NCBI RefSeq assembly: GCF_002798015.1
Contig: NZ_PGTZ01000010.1
Location: forward strand, 186,001 to 250,000
Length of the DNA stretch: 64,000 nt
Direction of reading: 5' to 3'
From: Luteimicrobium subarcticum
Lineage (GTDB): Bacteria > Actinomycetota > Actinomycetes > Actinomycetales > Cellulomonadaceae
Both the position numbers and the translations under genes were made by a program. Below, in pieces: positions 17,147 through 25,542 of this stretch (within the stretch, counting starts at the first letter, position 1; every line of letters begins with the position of its first letter). The notes under the pieces are model-generated. The model had not been told where the DNA came from. It did no database searches and saw only the letters and a program-made list of their open reading frames with translations.

Positions 17147-17171
17147 GAGCGGGTGAAATTTCTCCCCGCTC
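17147..17171. promoter_or_regulatory. 25-bp near-palindrome (possible operator)
   Basis: GAGCGGG and CCCGCTC arms flank an AT-rich centre (GAAATTTC), with a one-base offset. It lies between two divergent starts, about 60 nt before the LexA-type box. The AT centre is striking in such GC-rich DNA, and the shape suits a dimeric regulator. Confidence 0.45.
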
Positions 17172-17231
17172 TTGACTTCCCTGCTCAGGGGGCTGCGGCC
17201 GACGAGGGCTGGACGTGACGGCTCCCCGTGT

Positions 17232-17247
17232 TCGAACATATGTTCTA
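17232..17247 (+). promoter_or_regulatory. LexA (SOS) box on the dinB start
   Basis: TCGAACATATGTTCTA matches the actinobacterial/Gram-positive SOS consensus TCGAAC-N4-GTTCGA at all but one position of the two half-sites. Its last base is the A of the dinB ATG. Bound LexA would block the promoter directly. Confidence 0.82.
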
Positions 17248-18551
17248 TGGAGGGCCGTCCGCAGGGTGCCGACGCGCGCGATGACGTGCGCCGCGCCACC
17301 GTCCTGCACGCCGACCTCGACGCGTTCTACGCGTCGGTCGAGCAGCGGGACGCGCCGTGGCTGCGCGGCCGCCCCGTCGCAGTCGGCGGCGGTGTGGTGC
17401 TCGCGTGCTCGTACGAGGCGAAGCGACGTGGCGTGCGCACCGCGATGGGACTGCGCGAGGCCCGCTCCCTGTGCCCCGGGCTCGTGGTGGTGCCCCCGCG
17501 GTTCGACGCGTACAGCGCAGCCAGCAAGGCCGTGTTCGAGGTGTTCCGGCGCACCACCCCGCGCGTGCAGGGCGTGTCCATCGACGAGGCGTTCCTCGAC
17601 GTCGCGGGGCTCCGGCACATCGACGTCGCGCCCGTCGACATCGCCGCCCGCGTCCGCGCCCTGGTCCGCGTGGAGGTCGGCCTGACCCTCACGGTCGGCG
17701 TCGCCCGCACCCCCTTCCTGGCGAAGGTCGCGAGCCGCGTCGCCAAGCCGGACGGCCTGCTGGTCGTCGAGCCCGACGCCGAGGACGCGTTCCTCCACCC
17801 GCTCCCCGTCGAGCAGCTCTGGGGCGTCGGAGCGGTCACGGCGGCCCGACTCCACGCCCACGGGCTCCGGACGGCCGGCGACGTCGCGGCCCTGCCCGCG
17901 GGCGCCCTCCGCGCGATCCTCGGGCCTGCAGCGGGGCGCCACCTGCACGAGGTCGTCCACGGGCTGACGTCCGCACGCGTCGAGACGGGACGCCGCCGGT
18001 CGTCCGTGGGCGCCCAACGCGCACTGGGGCGCGGTCCGCACGCGCCCGAGGCGGTGCGGGCCGCGCTGCTCGGGCTCGTGGACCGGGTGTGCCGACGCCT
18101 GCGCGACGGCGACCGGACCGCACGGACGGTCGTGCTGCGCCTCCGCTTCGCCGACTACACGCGGGCCACGCGCTCCCACTCGCTGCCGCACGCGACGGAC
18201 GTCGGAACGCACCTCGGCGGTGCTGCGCTCGTGCTGCTCTCCGAGGCCGAGCCTCTCGTGCGCGAGCGCGGGCTCACGCTCGTCGGGGTGGCGCTGACCA
18301 ACCTCGGCTCCGCGGCGGTCGTCCAGCCGCAGCTCGACCTCGGGCTGCTCGGACCGGCCGGTCCGGTCCCGGTGGCCGCCGGCGCCCGCGCCCGGTGCGA
18401 GCGCGCCGACCTGGACGCCGCGGTGGACGCTGTCGCGGAACGGTTCGGCGCGTCGGCGGTCGGCCGGGCGAGCCTGCTGCGCCGCGGGGCGGGGCTCGCC
18501 GTCCCGCTCCTGCCGGACACGCCCGACGGCGGCACGGCGGACGACCCCTGA
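17247..18551 (+). CDS. dinB: DNA polymerase IV (Y-family, SOS-regulated)
   Basis: 434 residues. The palm acids are in HADLDAFYASVEQR near the N-terminus and SIDEAFLDV near 110; YEAKRRGVRTAM is the family fingers motif. Two helix-hairpin-helix segments of the thumb follow (WGVGAVTAARLHAHG), then the little-finger domain. A QLDLGLL stretch near 367 looks like the beta-clamp binding motif. The start at 17247 sits directly on a LexA box, so expression should follow DNA damage. The enzyme makes error-prone synthesis past lesions. No imuA'/dnaE2 partner is in the window. Confidence 0.9.
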   Translation: MEGRPQGADARDDVRRATVLHADLDAFYASVEQRDAPWLRGRPVAVGGGVVLACSYEAKRRGVRTAMGLREARSLCPGLVVVPPRFDAYSAASKAVFEVFRRTTPRVQGVSIDEAFLDVAGLRHIDVAPVDIAARVRALVRVEVGLTLTVGVARTPFLAKVASRVAKPDGLLVVEPDAEDAFLHPLPVEQLWGVGAVTAARLHAHGLRTAGDVAALPAGALRAILGPAAGRHLHEVVHGLTSARVETGRRRSSVGAQRALGRGPHAPEAVRAALLGLVDRVCRRLRDGDRTARTVVLRLRFADYTRATRSHSLPHATDVGTHLGGAALVLLSEAEPLVRERGLTLVGVALTNLGSAAVVQPQLDLGLLGPAGPVPVAAGARARCERADLDAAVDAVAERFGASAVGRASLLRRGAGLAVPLLPDTPDGGTADDP

Positions 18552-18573
18552 GGACCACGACCGATCCGCGAGA

Positions 18574-19080
18574 TCACGCGGTGGGCGCCGCCTGCACGAA
18601 GGACCGGACCCACGACGGGACGCCGTGCCGCAACGACACGTCCCGCCAGTAGCGCGACACGGCCACGGGCTCCCGGCGCTGCGGGTCGATCAGGCCCACC
18701 TGCGCGACGCGCACGGGCATCCCGTCGACCGTCGTCGACCGGACGACGTCCGCCGCCTCGCCGTCGCACGCCGAGTCCGGCACGACCCGACCCACGCACA
18801 GCGCGTACAGGACGTCGGTGTGCTGGACCCAGACCTCGAACCGGTCCTCGTCGGCCGCGACGACGGTGAAGTACTCCAGGTCGGGTGGACGCTGCGTCGG
18901 CAGGACCGTCGCGGCCGCTCTGCCGGCGGCGACGATGAGGGACGCGTTGTCGGAGTTCGCCTCGGCTTGCGCCGGCCCGGCGTCGTCACGCACCCACGGG
19001 CCCCGGACTGCGCCGAAGATGCCGGCGCACAGGATCGCGAGGACGACCGCCACCATGCTGACGAAGACCCGCTTCTTCAC
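18574..19080 (-). CDS. Membrane-anchored or secreted protein (hypothetical)
   Basis: 168 residues. The start MKKRVFVSMVAVVLAIL and following hydrophobic stretch form a signal anchor or signal peptide (about 5-24). The rest is soluble, with strands (YFTVVAADEDRFEVWVQ) and two Cys near 95 and 104 that could form a disulfide outside the cell. No family recognised. It converges on dinB with 22 nt between stops. Confidence 0.65.
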   Translation of the reverse strand: MKKRVFVSMVAVVLAILCAGIFGAVRGPWVRDDAGPAQAEANSDNASLIVAAGRAAATVLPTQRPPDLEYFTVVAADEDRFEVWVQHTDVLYALCVGRVVPDSACDGEAADVVRSTTVDGMPVRVAQVGLIDPQRREPVAVSRYWRDVSLRHGVPSWVRSFVQAAPTA

Positions 19081-19261
19081 GCCCGACCCTCCGTCGGTGT
19101 CCGATTCGTCGGAGAGCGTACCGTGCGCGGCTGACCGGTCCGGGGTCCTCGGGGATGCGACCCCGACGATTCATCTGTTCGTCGTCCTCGAGATCGTCAC
19201 GTCCTGAGCCACCCCGACGCAGGGGTCCGCACCGGGGCAGGGCGCATACCCTCGTGACGTG

Positions 19262-19577
19262 GTGCACGAAGAAGCGCGGGACATGCCGTCCTCGCTGTGG
19301 CGACGGCGGATCGCGACCGCCCTGCGGCGTCCCTGACCACTGGATCCCGGAGACGACGCTCGGGATCCTCTTCGTGTTCTCTCTCGCGTTCCTGCCCTTG
19401 GTCCTGCCGATGGGGCCCGCGGCCCTGGCCACGACCACAGGCACCGAGCTCCGCGCGGACGGTGCTGGGCTGCGCGACGCGCGTCACCGGTGGGTCGCCG
19501 TCGCCTCGTCCGACGCCTGGGAGCCCCGGCCGGAGCGGCCGCGCCCGGGTTCGCCGCGCCGCCTCGGCGCCTTCTGA
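19262..19577 (+). pseudogene. Small one-helix membrane protein split by a +1 shift at CCC-TGA
   Basis: From GTG 19262 a 24-codon frame ends in ...ATALRRP then TGA (19334-19336). Shifting +1 at the preceding CCC (19331) to CCT joins it to a frame that reads DHWIPETT, a strong membrane helix (LGILFVFSLAFLPLVLP) and a basic tail ending at 19577. The joined product of about 105 residues looks like an ordinary one-helix protein, whereas neither half does. It is either a frameshifted gene, a sequence error or a programmed +1 site; CCC-TGA is a sequence on which a proline tRNA can slip. Confidence 0.4.
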
Positions 19578-19635
19578 CCGCCGCGCCGCCCATCATCTCG
19601 GCGTGCCCGCGCCTCTCCGTGTCGGGCGTGCCCCC

Positions 19636-19641
19636 TACGCT
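19636..19641 (+). promoter_or_regulatory. Leaderless-type -10 box (TACGCT)
   Basis: TACGCT, 6 nt, then ATG 19648. The 6-nt stretch CCGAGG could also act as a weak ribosome site. Confidence 0.5.
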
Positions 19642-19647
19642 CCGAGG

Positions 19648-20244
19648 ATGAGCGGCCCAGAGCGTCCGACCGAGCCCGATCCCCTCGTCCTGCCCGACGC
19701 CGCGAGCTGGCGCGCCTGGCTGGACGAGAACGAGGCGTCGTCCGACGGTGTGTGGCTCCGGATCGCCAAGAAGGGGACGACGTCGCCGGCGACGCTCACC
19801 ATCGCCGAGGCGCTCGACGAGGCGCTGTGCAGCGGATGGATCGACGGACAGCGCAAGGGACTGGACGCCACGACCTACCTCCAGCGGTACACGCCGCGCC
19901 GGGCCCGGTCGCTGTGGTCCGCGCGGAACGTCGAGCTCGTTGGCCGCCTCACCGACGAGGGCCGGATGCGGCCTCGCGGCCAGGCCGAGATCGACCGGGC
20001 GAAGGCCGACGGACGCTGGGACCGCGCGTATGCCGGCGCCCGGACCATCGAGATCCCGGACGACCTCGCCCAGGCCCTCGCCGCGTCGCCTGCCGCCCTG
20101 GACACGTTCGGGCGTCTCAACGGGCAGAACCGGTACGCGGTGCTCCACCGCATCATCACCGCTCCCAGCCCGACGAGCCGCGCGAACCGCCTCGCGCGTC
20201 TCGTGGCGATGCTGGAGCGCGGCGAGACGCCCCACCCGCAGTGA
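19648..20244 (+). CDS. YdeI/OmpD-associated family protein
   Basis: 198 residues, cytoplasmic. Family landmarks are ASWRAWLDENEASSDGVWLR near the N-terminus, EALDEALCSGWIDGQ, YTPRRARSLWSARN and RMRPRGQAEIDRAKADGRW, in the usual order and at usual length. Members have been linked to bacteriocin or peptide tolerance, but the biochemical role is not established. It has its own leaderless promoter and no functional neighbours. Confidence 0.85.
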   Translation: MSGPERPTEPDPLVLPDAASWRAWLDENEASSDGVWLRIAKKGTTSPATLTIAEALDEALCSGWIDGQRKGLDATTYLQRYTPRRARSLWSARNVELVGRLTDEGRMRPRGQAEIDRAKADGRWDRAYAGARTIEIPDDLAQALAASPAALDTFGRLNGQNRYAVLHRIITAPSPTSRANRLARLVAMLERGETPHPQ

Positions 20245-20394
20245 TCACCGGGATACCTTGGGCGGTCGCCAGGTGAGCCGACCGGACCGAGCGCTGGGCA
20301 ACGATCCGCGGCGGCCGTTCGTCGACCTCATCGAGAGCGCGTGCGCAGAGGGCGCCCGCGGCCTATGCGGCCTCGACGAGAGAAGGGTGGACGG

Positions 20395-21003
20395 ATGCGC
20401 CGATGGGAGGGGGAGCTGAGCGATCTGGTCCACAGACGCTCAGGTGCCTTGGTGGGCTACGCGTTCCTGCTGTGCGAGGACCGGAGAGAAGCCGAGGACC
20501 TCGTGCAGGAGGCTCTCTACAAGGTCTTCGCGCGGGGGCGACGGCCCGGACTACGGGCTCCGCGCACCGATCCGACGGGCGCCACGCTCCCGGTGGACAC
20601 CGGTCCGGCGCACTTCCTGGAGGCCTACGTCCGCACGACGATCCTCAATCTCTACCTCGACGGGTACCGACGTCGTCAGCGTTTCGCCGGCTTCGAGCAC
20701 CGCCTCGTGACACCCGACTGCACCCGGGGCCCGGAGTCCGGCGCGACCGCCCGAGCGGACGTCGTCGCAGCACTCTCGCGGCTGACGCCGCGGCAGCGGG
20801 CCTGCGTGGTCCTGCGCTTCTTCGAGGACCAGACCGTGCCGCAGGTGGCGGCCACCCTGGGGATCGCGCAGGGAACGGTCAAGCGCCGACTGTTCGAGGC
20901 CCTCGACGTCCTGCGTGACGCCCTGGGTGACCTCACCGGCCCGCAGAAGACCACAGCGGGCGTCGCAGACAGCGCGCCCCAGGACGACAAGGAGGTGGCG
21001 TGA
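20395..21003 (+). CDS. ECF-type RNA polymerase sigma factor
   Basis: 202 residues with sigma region 2 (GYAFLLCEDRREAEDLVQEALYK, about 16-40) and region 4 (LTPRQRACVVLRFFEDQTVPQVAATLG, then GTVKRRLFEAL, about 130-175). The linker between them is longer than in minimal ECF factors. ATG 20395 has AGAAGGG and GGTGG upstream; an in-frame GTG at 20341 is less likely. Its stop overlaps the next start by one base (TGATG), so it is co-translated with a one-helix membrane protein that may control it. Confidence 0.9.
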   Translation: MRRWEGELSDLVHRRSGALVGYAFLLCEDRREAEDLVQEALYKVFARGRRPGLRAPRTDPTGATLPVDTGPAHFLEAYVRTTILNLYLDGYRRRQRFAGFEHRLVTPDCTRGPESGATARADVVAALSRLTPRQRACVVLRFFEDQTVPQVAATLGIAQGTVKRRLFEALDVLRDALGDLTGPQKTTAGVADSAPQDDKEVA

Positions 21004-22415
21004 TGCCCCAGTCCGGCCCTGAGAACCTCGATGCCGAGGTCCCCGACTCCGCGGCGCTTCGCGCGGTCCTGGCCTCGCGGGCGCGTTCTGCGGAGGAGGA
21101 CGGTGCCTGGATGCTCGACGGCGTGGCACGCCGCGTCCGTCGTCGTCGGACGGCCCGCGCGGTGACGACGGGTATGAGCGCGTGCGTGCTCGTCGGTGCT
21201 GTCGTCGCGGGAGTCTCGTCCGCGTCGTCCTGGCGTTCGCCCGTCGTCCCTCCGGCGACGCAGACCGCGACGCCGACGTCGTCGCCGACCGCCGCTGTCA
21301 CCCCGGCGCCCTCGGCCACGTCGACGGAACGGCCCACGTCCACGTCAGCACCGACCCGGACGTCCTCCGACCCGACCACGACCAGAGCCACCGCGAAGGC
21401 CACGTGGGACGGGTCGTGCGGGACGAAGCCCGAGGCGTATCTCCTCGACCACGCGTCGACCGACTGGGGCCTGCGTGTGACGGGGCCGGTGCACCGCGCA
21501 CCGTCCGGGACGACGGAGCTCCCGGTGTCCGTCACGGACGTCTCCGAGGGCGGCGGCAGCCATGTGGTGTCGAGCCCCGCGCTGGTCTGGATCCAGGACG
21601 GCACGGTCGTCAGCGAGTCAGCGGGGGTCGACGCGCCGCCCGACACGTTCGAGCTGTCGCCCGGCGGCACCTACCCGAGCGCCGCGCGCTTCTCGGCCCC
21701 GTCGGCGTGCGGCAGCCTCCCGGGTGCCGAGAGGCTGCTCCCCGCAGGGACCTACCAGGTGCGGGCCGAGGTTCTCGCCGGACCCACGGCGACCTCGCAG
21801 GCCACCGTGGTGTCGGACGCAGTCACCGTCCGGATCGCCGACGACGGGACGGTCGTGTCGGACGTCTCGACCGCTGGTGAGCCGGCGTGGCTCGCCGGGT
21901 CCGGGCTGACCTGCGGGATGTCGTGGGACGACGCCGTCCACGTGCACACCGCCGATCCCCGGATCCTGGCGACGACGGTCGACGCCGGGGACCTGCTGGC
22001 CCGCACGTCGGGCGCGCGCGTCCAGGTCGCCGTGCATCTCGGCCACGGCGTCTCTGCGGCGGACGTCCGGTCGGTCGGCATCGCCTGGGTCGAGAACGGT
22101 CGCGTCGTGTCGTGGGGTCGGCAGCCCACGAGCGTTCACAGCACGGCCCGGGCCTCGACGGTCACCGTGACCGGGCGGCTCACGGAGGCCGACTCGTGCC
22201 GGCTCCCCACCCTCGCGGGCGTCTCGGCAGAGGACGACGGCCGCCAGCCCGGCCTCGGCTACGAAAAGCTGTACGACACCTCCGGGTACCGGGTCGCGCC
22301 CTACCTCGAGGTGGCGCGGGACGGAGGAGGCACCCTGTGGGTCGCCGGGTCCTCCGTCACGGTCTCGGAGCGTTTCGTCGGCGACACGGACATGGTCTTG
22401 CTCGCAGGCGGCTGA
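21003..22415 (+). CDS. One-helix membrane protein, possible sigma-factor regulator
   Basis: 470 residues. A cytoplasmic N-part of about 55 residues ends in an Arg cluster (RRVRRRRTAR), followed by one membrane helix (about 57-75), a Thr/Pro/Ser stalk (to about 135) and a large extracytoplasmic beta-rich domain with scattered Cys. The topology and coupling to the sigma gene suit an anti-sigma factor or sensor. The N-part lacks the HxxxCxxC zinc motif, so this is inference. ATG 21003 is preferred over GTG 21000 for spacing from GGAGG. Confidence 0.65.
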   Translation: MPQSGPENLDAEVPDSAALRAVLASRARSAEEDGAWMLDGVARRVRRRRTARAVTTGMSACVLVGAVVAGVSSASSWRSPVVPPATQTATPTSSPTAAVTPAPSATSTERPTSTSAPTRTSSDPTTTRATAKATWDGSCGTKPEAYLLDHASTDWGLRVTGPVHRAPSGTTELPVSVTDVSEGGGSHVVSSPALVWIQDGTVVSESAGVDAPPDTFELSPGGTYPSAARFSAPSACGSLPGAERLLPAGTYQVRAEVLAGPTATSQATVVSDAVTVRIADDGTVVSDVSTAGEPAWLAGSGLTCGMSWDDAVHVHTADPRILATTVDAGDLLARTSGARVQVAVHLGHGVSAADVRSVGIAWVENGRVVSWGRQPTSVHSTARASTVTVTGRLTEADSCRLPTLAGVSAEDDGRQPGLGYEKLYDTSGYRVAPYLEVARDGGGTLWVAGSSVTVSERFVGDTDMVLLAGG

Positions 22416-22435
22416 CAGACAGCCCCTGGGCCGCC

Positions 22436-22472
22436 CTCGCGGTGCGCGTCGTCACCCGGCGCGCACCGCGAG
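22436..22472. terminator. Bidirectional terminator hairpin
   Basis: Thirteen perfect pairs (CTCGCGGTGCGCG/CGCGCACCGCGAG) around an 11-nt loop, between the convergent sigma-operon and ABC permease genes. Confidence 0.7.
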
Positions 22473-22482
22473 AGCTCGGCGG

Positions 22483-23292
22483 CTACTTGACCTCGGACCG
22501 CAGGATCCGCCACGTCCCGAGGACGCCCGGCAGCACGACCCACACCAGGAACCCGGTGGCCATGTGCGCCCACTCGGCGCCGGTGACCGGCCCGGAGTCG
22601 AACAGCACGCTGCTCGACTGGTTGAGGTCGAACCACACGAGAGCGTCCTGGGCGCCGGTCCAGATACCGCCGACGAGGCTGAGCAGCGTCGGCACCAGGA
22701 AGTACGCGACGATCGCGAGCGCCGAGTTCAGCAGCGCCGCGCCGAACGCGAGACCCCACACGACCCCGAGGACGAACGCGAGCAGCACCCGCGCGAGGAC
22801 GGCGACGGTGACGTCGTCCCACGGCGCGTGGGCACCGCCGACGGCGGCGAGGATCGCGGCCGGGATCGCCGCCACGACGATCGCGCCGAGCGCGAACAGC
22901 AGCGCGGCGACGACCTTCGCGGTGAGCACCCGACCCCGGTGCGGCGTCAGCGTGAACGTCACGAGCGCGGTCCGCTGACCCCATTCGGAGCAGATCAGCA
23001 GGATGCCCAGCACGGGGAGCGCGAACGCGAGCGGGACGAACGCGATCCCGAGCAGGGTCATGAACGTCCTGTCGTCCTGGTCGCCCCAGATGAAGAGGCC
23101 CGCCATGACGAGGACCGCGACCGCGGCGACCGTGATGAGGAGCCACTTGCCGGACCGGGTGTCGCGCATCTTGCGCAGCTCGACGCGAACCAGCCGGGTC
23201 AGCGGGACGGAAGGGGTGCCGCTCACGTCGAGGACGTCGGCGGCGGGACGGGCGGCCGGGCTGCCGGGGGCAGCGGGCAGGAGGGTGGTCAT
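22483..23292 (-). CDS. ABC-2 type permease
   Basis: 269 residues with about six hydrophobic segments after a polar N-tail. LVRVELRKMRDTRSGKWLL is the amphipathic element before helix 1 typical of ABC-2 permeases. The gene overlaps the upstream ATPase gene by 4 nt. The pair is divergent from a NarL-type two-component system, which may control it. Confidence 0.87.
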   Translation of the reverse strand: MTTLLPAAPGSPAARPAADVLDVSGTPSVPLTRLVRVELRKMRDTRSGKWLLITVAAVAVLVMAGLFIWGDQDDRTFMTLLGIAFVPLAFALPVLGILLICSEWGQRTALVTFTLTPHRGRVLTAKVVAALLFALGAIVVAAIPAAILAAVGGAHAPWDDVTVAVLARVLLAFVLGVVWGLAFGAALLNSALAIVAYFLVPTLLSLVGGIWTGAQDALVWFDLNQSSSVLFDSGPVTGAEWAHMATGFLVWVVLPGVLGTWRILRSEVK

Positions 23293-24203
23293 GCTGCAGC
23301 TCCTTCAGAGTTCACGGACTCGCGGGCGTCGGACGCGGTGAGCTGGAGGAACATCTCCTCCAGGCCGGCACCCTCCGCGGGCCGCAGCTCGACGAGGACG
23401 ACCCCCGCCGCCGCAGCCGCGCGGCCGATCTCGATCGGGTCGACCTCGGTGCGCAGGCCACCGTCGCCCGACGCGGTCGCGGTGATGCCGGCGTCGGCGA
23501 GCACCTTGGCGAGCAGCTGGGGGTCCTCCCCGCGGACGAACGTGCCGGCCGTCTGCAGCAGCTCCTGCTTGCTGCCCTGCGCGACGATCTTCCCGCGGCC
23601 GATGAGCACCATGTCGTCGGCGATCATCTCGACCTCGTGCAGCAGGTGCGACGACAGCAGCACGGTGCCGCCGTCGGCGGCGAACTGGCGCAGCAGGCCG
23701 CGCATCCAGTGGATGCCCGCGGGGTCGAGCCCGTTGGCGGGCTCGTCCAGGATCAGCACGGACGGCTTGCCGATGAGGGCGTTCGCGATGCCGAGTCGCT
23801 GGCGCATGCCGAGCGAGTAGTTCTTGACGCGCCGCTTGGCCTCCGTGGGGGTCAGTCCCACCGTCTCGAGCATCTCGTCGACGCTGGAGCCGGGCAGCCC
23901 CATGGTCATCGCGGTGAGCGCGAGGACCTCGCGCCCGGTGCGGCCCGCGTGCTGCGCGGACGCGTCGAGCAGGACGCCCACGTGGCGGCCCGGGTTGGGG
24001 ATGTCGGCGTACGCGTGGCCGCCGATGGTCGCGACACCGTGGTCGGGGAGCGTGAGCCCCGCCATGATGCGCATGCTGGTCGACTTGCCGGCGCCGTTCG
24101 GCCCGAGGAAGCCGGTCACGCGGCCGGAGCGCGCGACGAACGAGACGTCGTCGACGGCGGTGAAGCCTCCGTACCTCTTGCTCACGTTCTCGAAGGTGAT
24201 CAT
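23289..24203 (-). CDS. ABC-2 type exporter ATPase
   Basis: 304 residues. Walker A GPNGAGKS (34-41), signature YSLGMRQRLGIA, Walker B VLILDEPANGLDP and switch SSHLLHEVE are all intact, followed by an accessory C-domain of about 90 residues. The start ATG 24203 begins MITFENVSKRYGG, the usual family N-terminus; a further 22 in-frame codons upstream lack family sequence. An inverted repeat sits 50-75 nt upstream, between this gene and the histidine kinase. Confidence 0.9.
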   Translation of the reverse strand: MITFENVSKRYGGFTAVDDVSFVARSGRVTGFLGPNGAGKSTSMRIMAGLTLPDHGVATIGGHAYADIPNPGRHVGVLLDASAQHAGRTGREVLALTAMTMGLPGSSVDEMLETVGLTPTEAKRRVKNYSLGMRQRLGIANALIGKPSVLILDEPANGLDPAGIHWMRGLLRQFAADGGTVLLSSHLLHEVEMIADDMVLIGRGKIVAQGSKQELLQTAGTFVRGEDPQLLAKVLADAGITATASGDGGLRTEVDPIEIGRAAAAAGVVLVELRPAEGAGLEEMFLQLTASDARESVNSEGAAA

Positions 24204-24252
24204 GCGTCCAGCCTCGTCGAGCGGAGCGTCCCGCACATCGGGCCGCGGGATC

Positions 24253-24278
24253 GACCCGACCGATACCAAAGTCGGGTC
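24253..24278. promoter_or_regulatory. Inverted repeat between divergent ABC and two-component genes
   Basis: GACCCGAC and GTCGGGTC are perfect 8-bp arms around a 10-bp AT-rich spacer (CGATACCAAA). The position suits an operator for the NarL-type regulator encoded downstream, acting on both directions. A hairpin in the ABC transcript is the alternative. Confidence 0.55.
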
Positions 24279-24321
24279 TGGTCCGAGACCTGGGGCCGCT
24301 GCCGCCGCGCGGCAGCGCTCC

Positions 24322-24327
24322 TAGAGT
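24322..24327 (+). promoter_or_regulatory. Leaderless-type -10 box (TAGAGT) for the histidine kinase
   Basis: TAGAGT followed by 6 nt and GTG 24334. The spacing rule shared with other genes here favours 24334 over the in-frame GTG at 24328, which touches the box. Confidence 0.55.
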
Positions 24328-24333
24328 GTGGAG

Positions 24334-25542
24334 GTGCCCGTCCGCCCAGACCCGTTCGCCCCGCCGCTCACACGGTGGGGCACGACGTGGCGGCTCACCC
24401 TGTGCCTGCTCCTGTCGGTCCTGACGTGGTCCCAGGTCGCCGACGCCGAGGCGACGCACCGGCCGGTGGTCTTCTGGGCGGACCTCGTTCTCGGTGCCGC
24501 GTCGTTCGTCGTGGTGCTCCGTCGACGACAGCACCCGTTCACGATCGCGTTGGTGCTCGCCTGCTTCGGGACGCTGTCCGAGGTGTCCAGCGGGCCCGCG
24601 GCCCTCGCGCTCGTCTCGCTGGCGACACGCCGCGAGCTCCCTCGGCTCGTCGTCGTCGGGGCTGCCGGCGTCGCCGCCGGGACGGCGTTCGACGCGCTCG
24701 TGCCGCACGCCGACGAGTCGTCATGGTGGCTGAACATGGTCTTCTCGGTCATCGTGACGGCTGCCCTGGTCGTGTGGGGCATGTACATCGGGTCGCGTCG
24801 CGAGCTGCTGTGGTCGTTGCGCGACCGGGCGGACCAGGCCGAGCAGCAGCAGGAGCTGCGCGTCGAGCGCGCCCGAGACCTCGAGCGCGAGCGGATCGCC
24901 CGCGAGATGCACGACGTCCTCGCGCACCGCATCAGCCTCATCAGCATGCACGCCGGGGCGCTCGCGTACCGGACCGACCTGCCGCCCGAGCAGGTGCGGG
25001 AGACCGCCGCCCTGGTGTCGGAGAAGGCGCACGAGGCGCTGGCCGAGCTGCGTGAGGTCCTCGGGGTGCTGCGCGAGACGGAGCCGACCCGCCCCCAGCC
25101 CACGCTGGTGGACGTGCAGGAGCTCGTCGACGAGGCGGCCGTGGCGGGCGCGCGCGTCCGCCTGGAGGTCGACGTCGCGGATCCTGCCGCCGTGCCCGAC
25201 CGGACCGGGCGCACCGCGTACCGCGTGGTGCAGGAGGCGCTCACCAACGCCCGCAAGCACGCCCCCGGGTCGCCGGTCACCGTGACGGTGAGCGGGGACC
25301 CGGGCGCCTGGCTGCACCTGGTCGTGCGCAACGGCCGCAACGGCCTCGCGAACCCGAGCGAGCGGACCGGTGCGGGACTCGGGCTCGTCGGCATGAGGGA
25401 GCGTGTCCAGCTCGCGGGCGGGCGGCTCGAAGTACGGGCCGACCCGGGGCTCTTCGCCCTGGAAGCATGGCTGCCCTGGCAGGCGGGCCAGGCCGACCCG
25501 GCCGGTCGTGAGCCACGGACGACACCGGGAGGTCAGCGATGA
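24334..25542 (+). CDS. Sensor histidine kinase, NarL/DesK-type (HisKA_3)
   Basis: 402 residues. Four to five membrane segments fill the first 150 residues, with no large sensor loop. A coiled helix leads to the phospho-acceptor motif EMHDVLAHRISL (His193), followed by the ATPase domain with VVQEALTNARKHA near 298 and GAGLGLVGMRERV near 348. The kinase should phosphorylate the LuxR-type regulator whose ATG overlaps its stop (ATGA). Short-loop kinases beside ABC-2 exporters often respond to membrane-active compounds; that is inference here. Confidence 0.9.
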   Translation: MPVRPDPFAPPLTRWGTTWRLTLCLLLSVLTWSQVADAEATHRPVVFWADLVLGAASFVVVLRRRQHPFTIALVLACFGTLSEVSSGPAALALVSLATRRELPRLVVVGAAGVAAGTAFDALVPHADESSWWLNMVFSVIVTAALVVWGMYIGSRRELLWSLRDRADQAEQQQELRVERARDLERERIAREMHDVLAHRISLISMHAGALAYRTDLPPEQVRETAALVSEKAHEALAELREVLGVLRETEPTRPQPTLVDVQELVDEAAVAGARVRLEVDVADPAAVPDRTGRTAYRVVQEALTNARKHAPGSPVTVTVSGDPGAWLHLVVRNGRNGLANPSERTGAGLGLVGMRERVQLAGGRLEVRADPGLFALEAWLPWQAGQADPAGREPRTTPGGQR

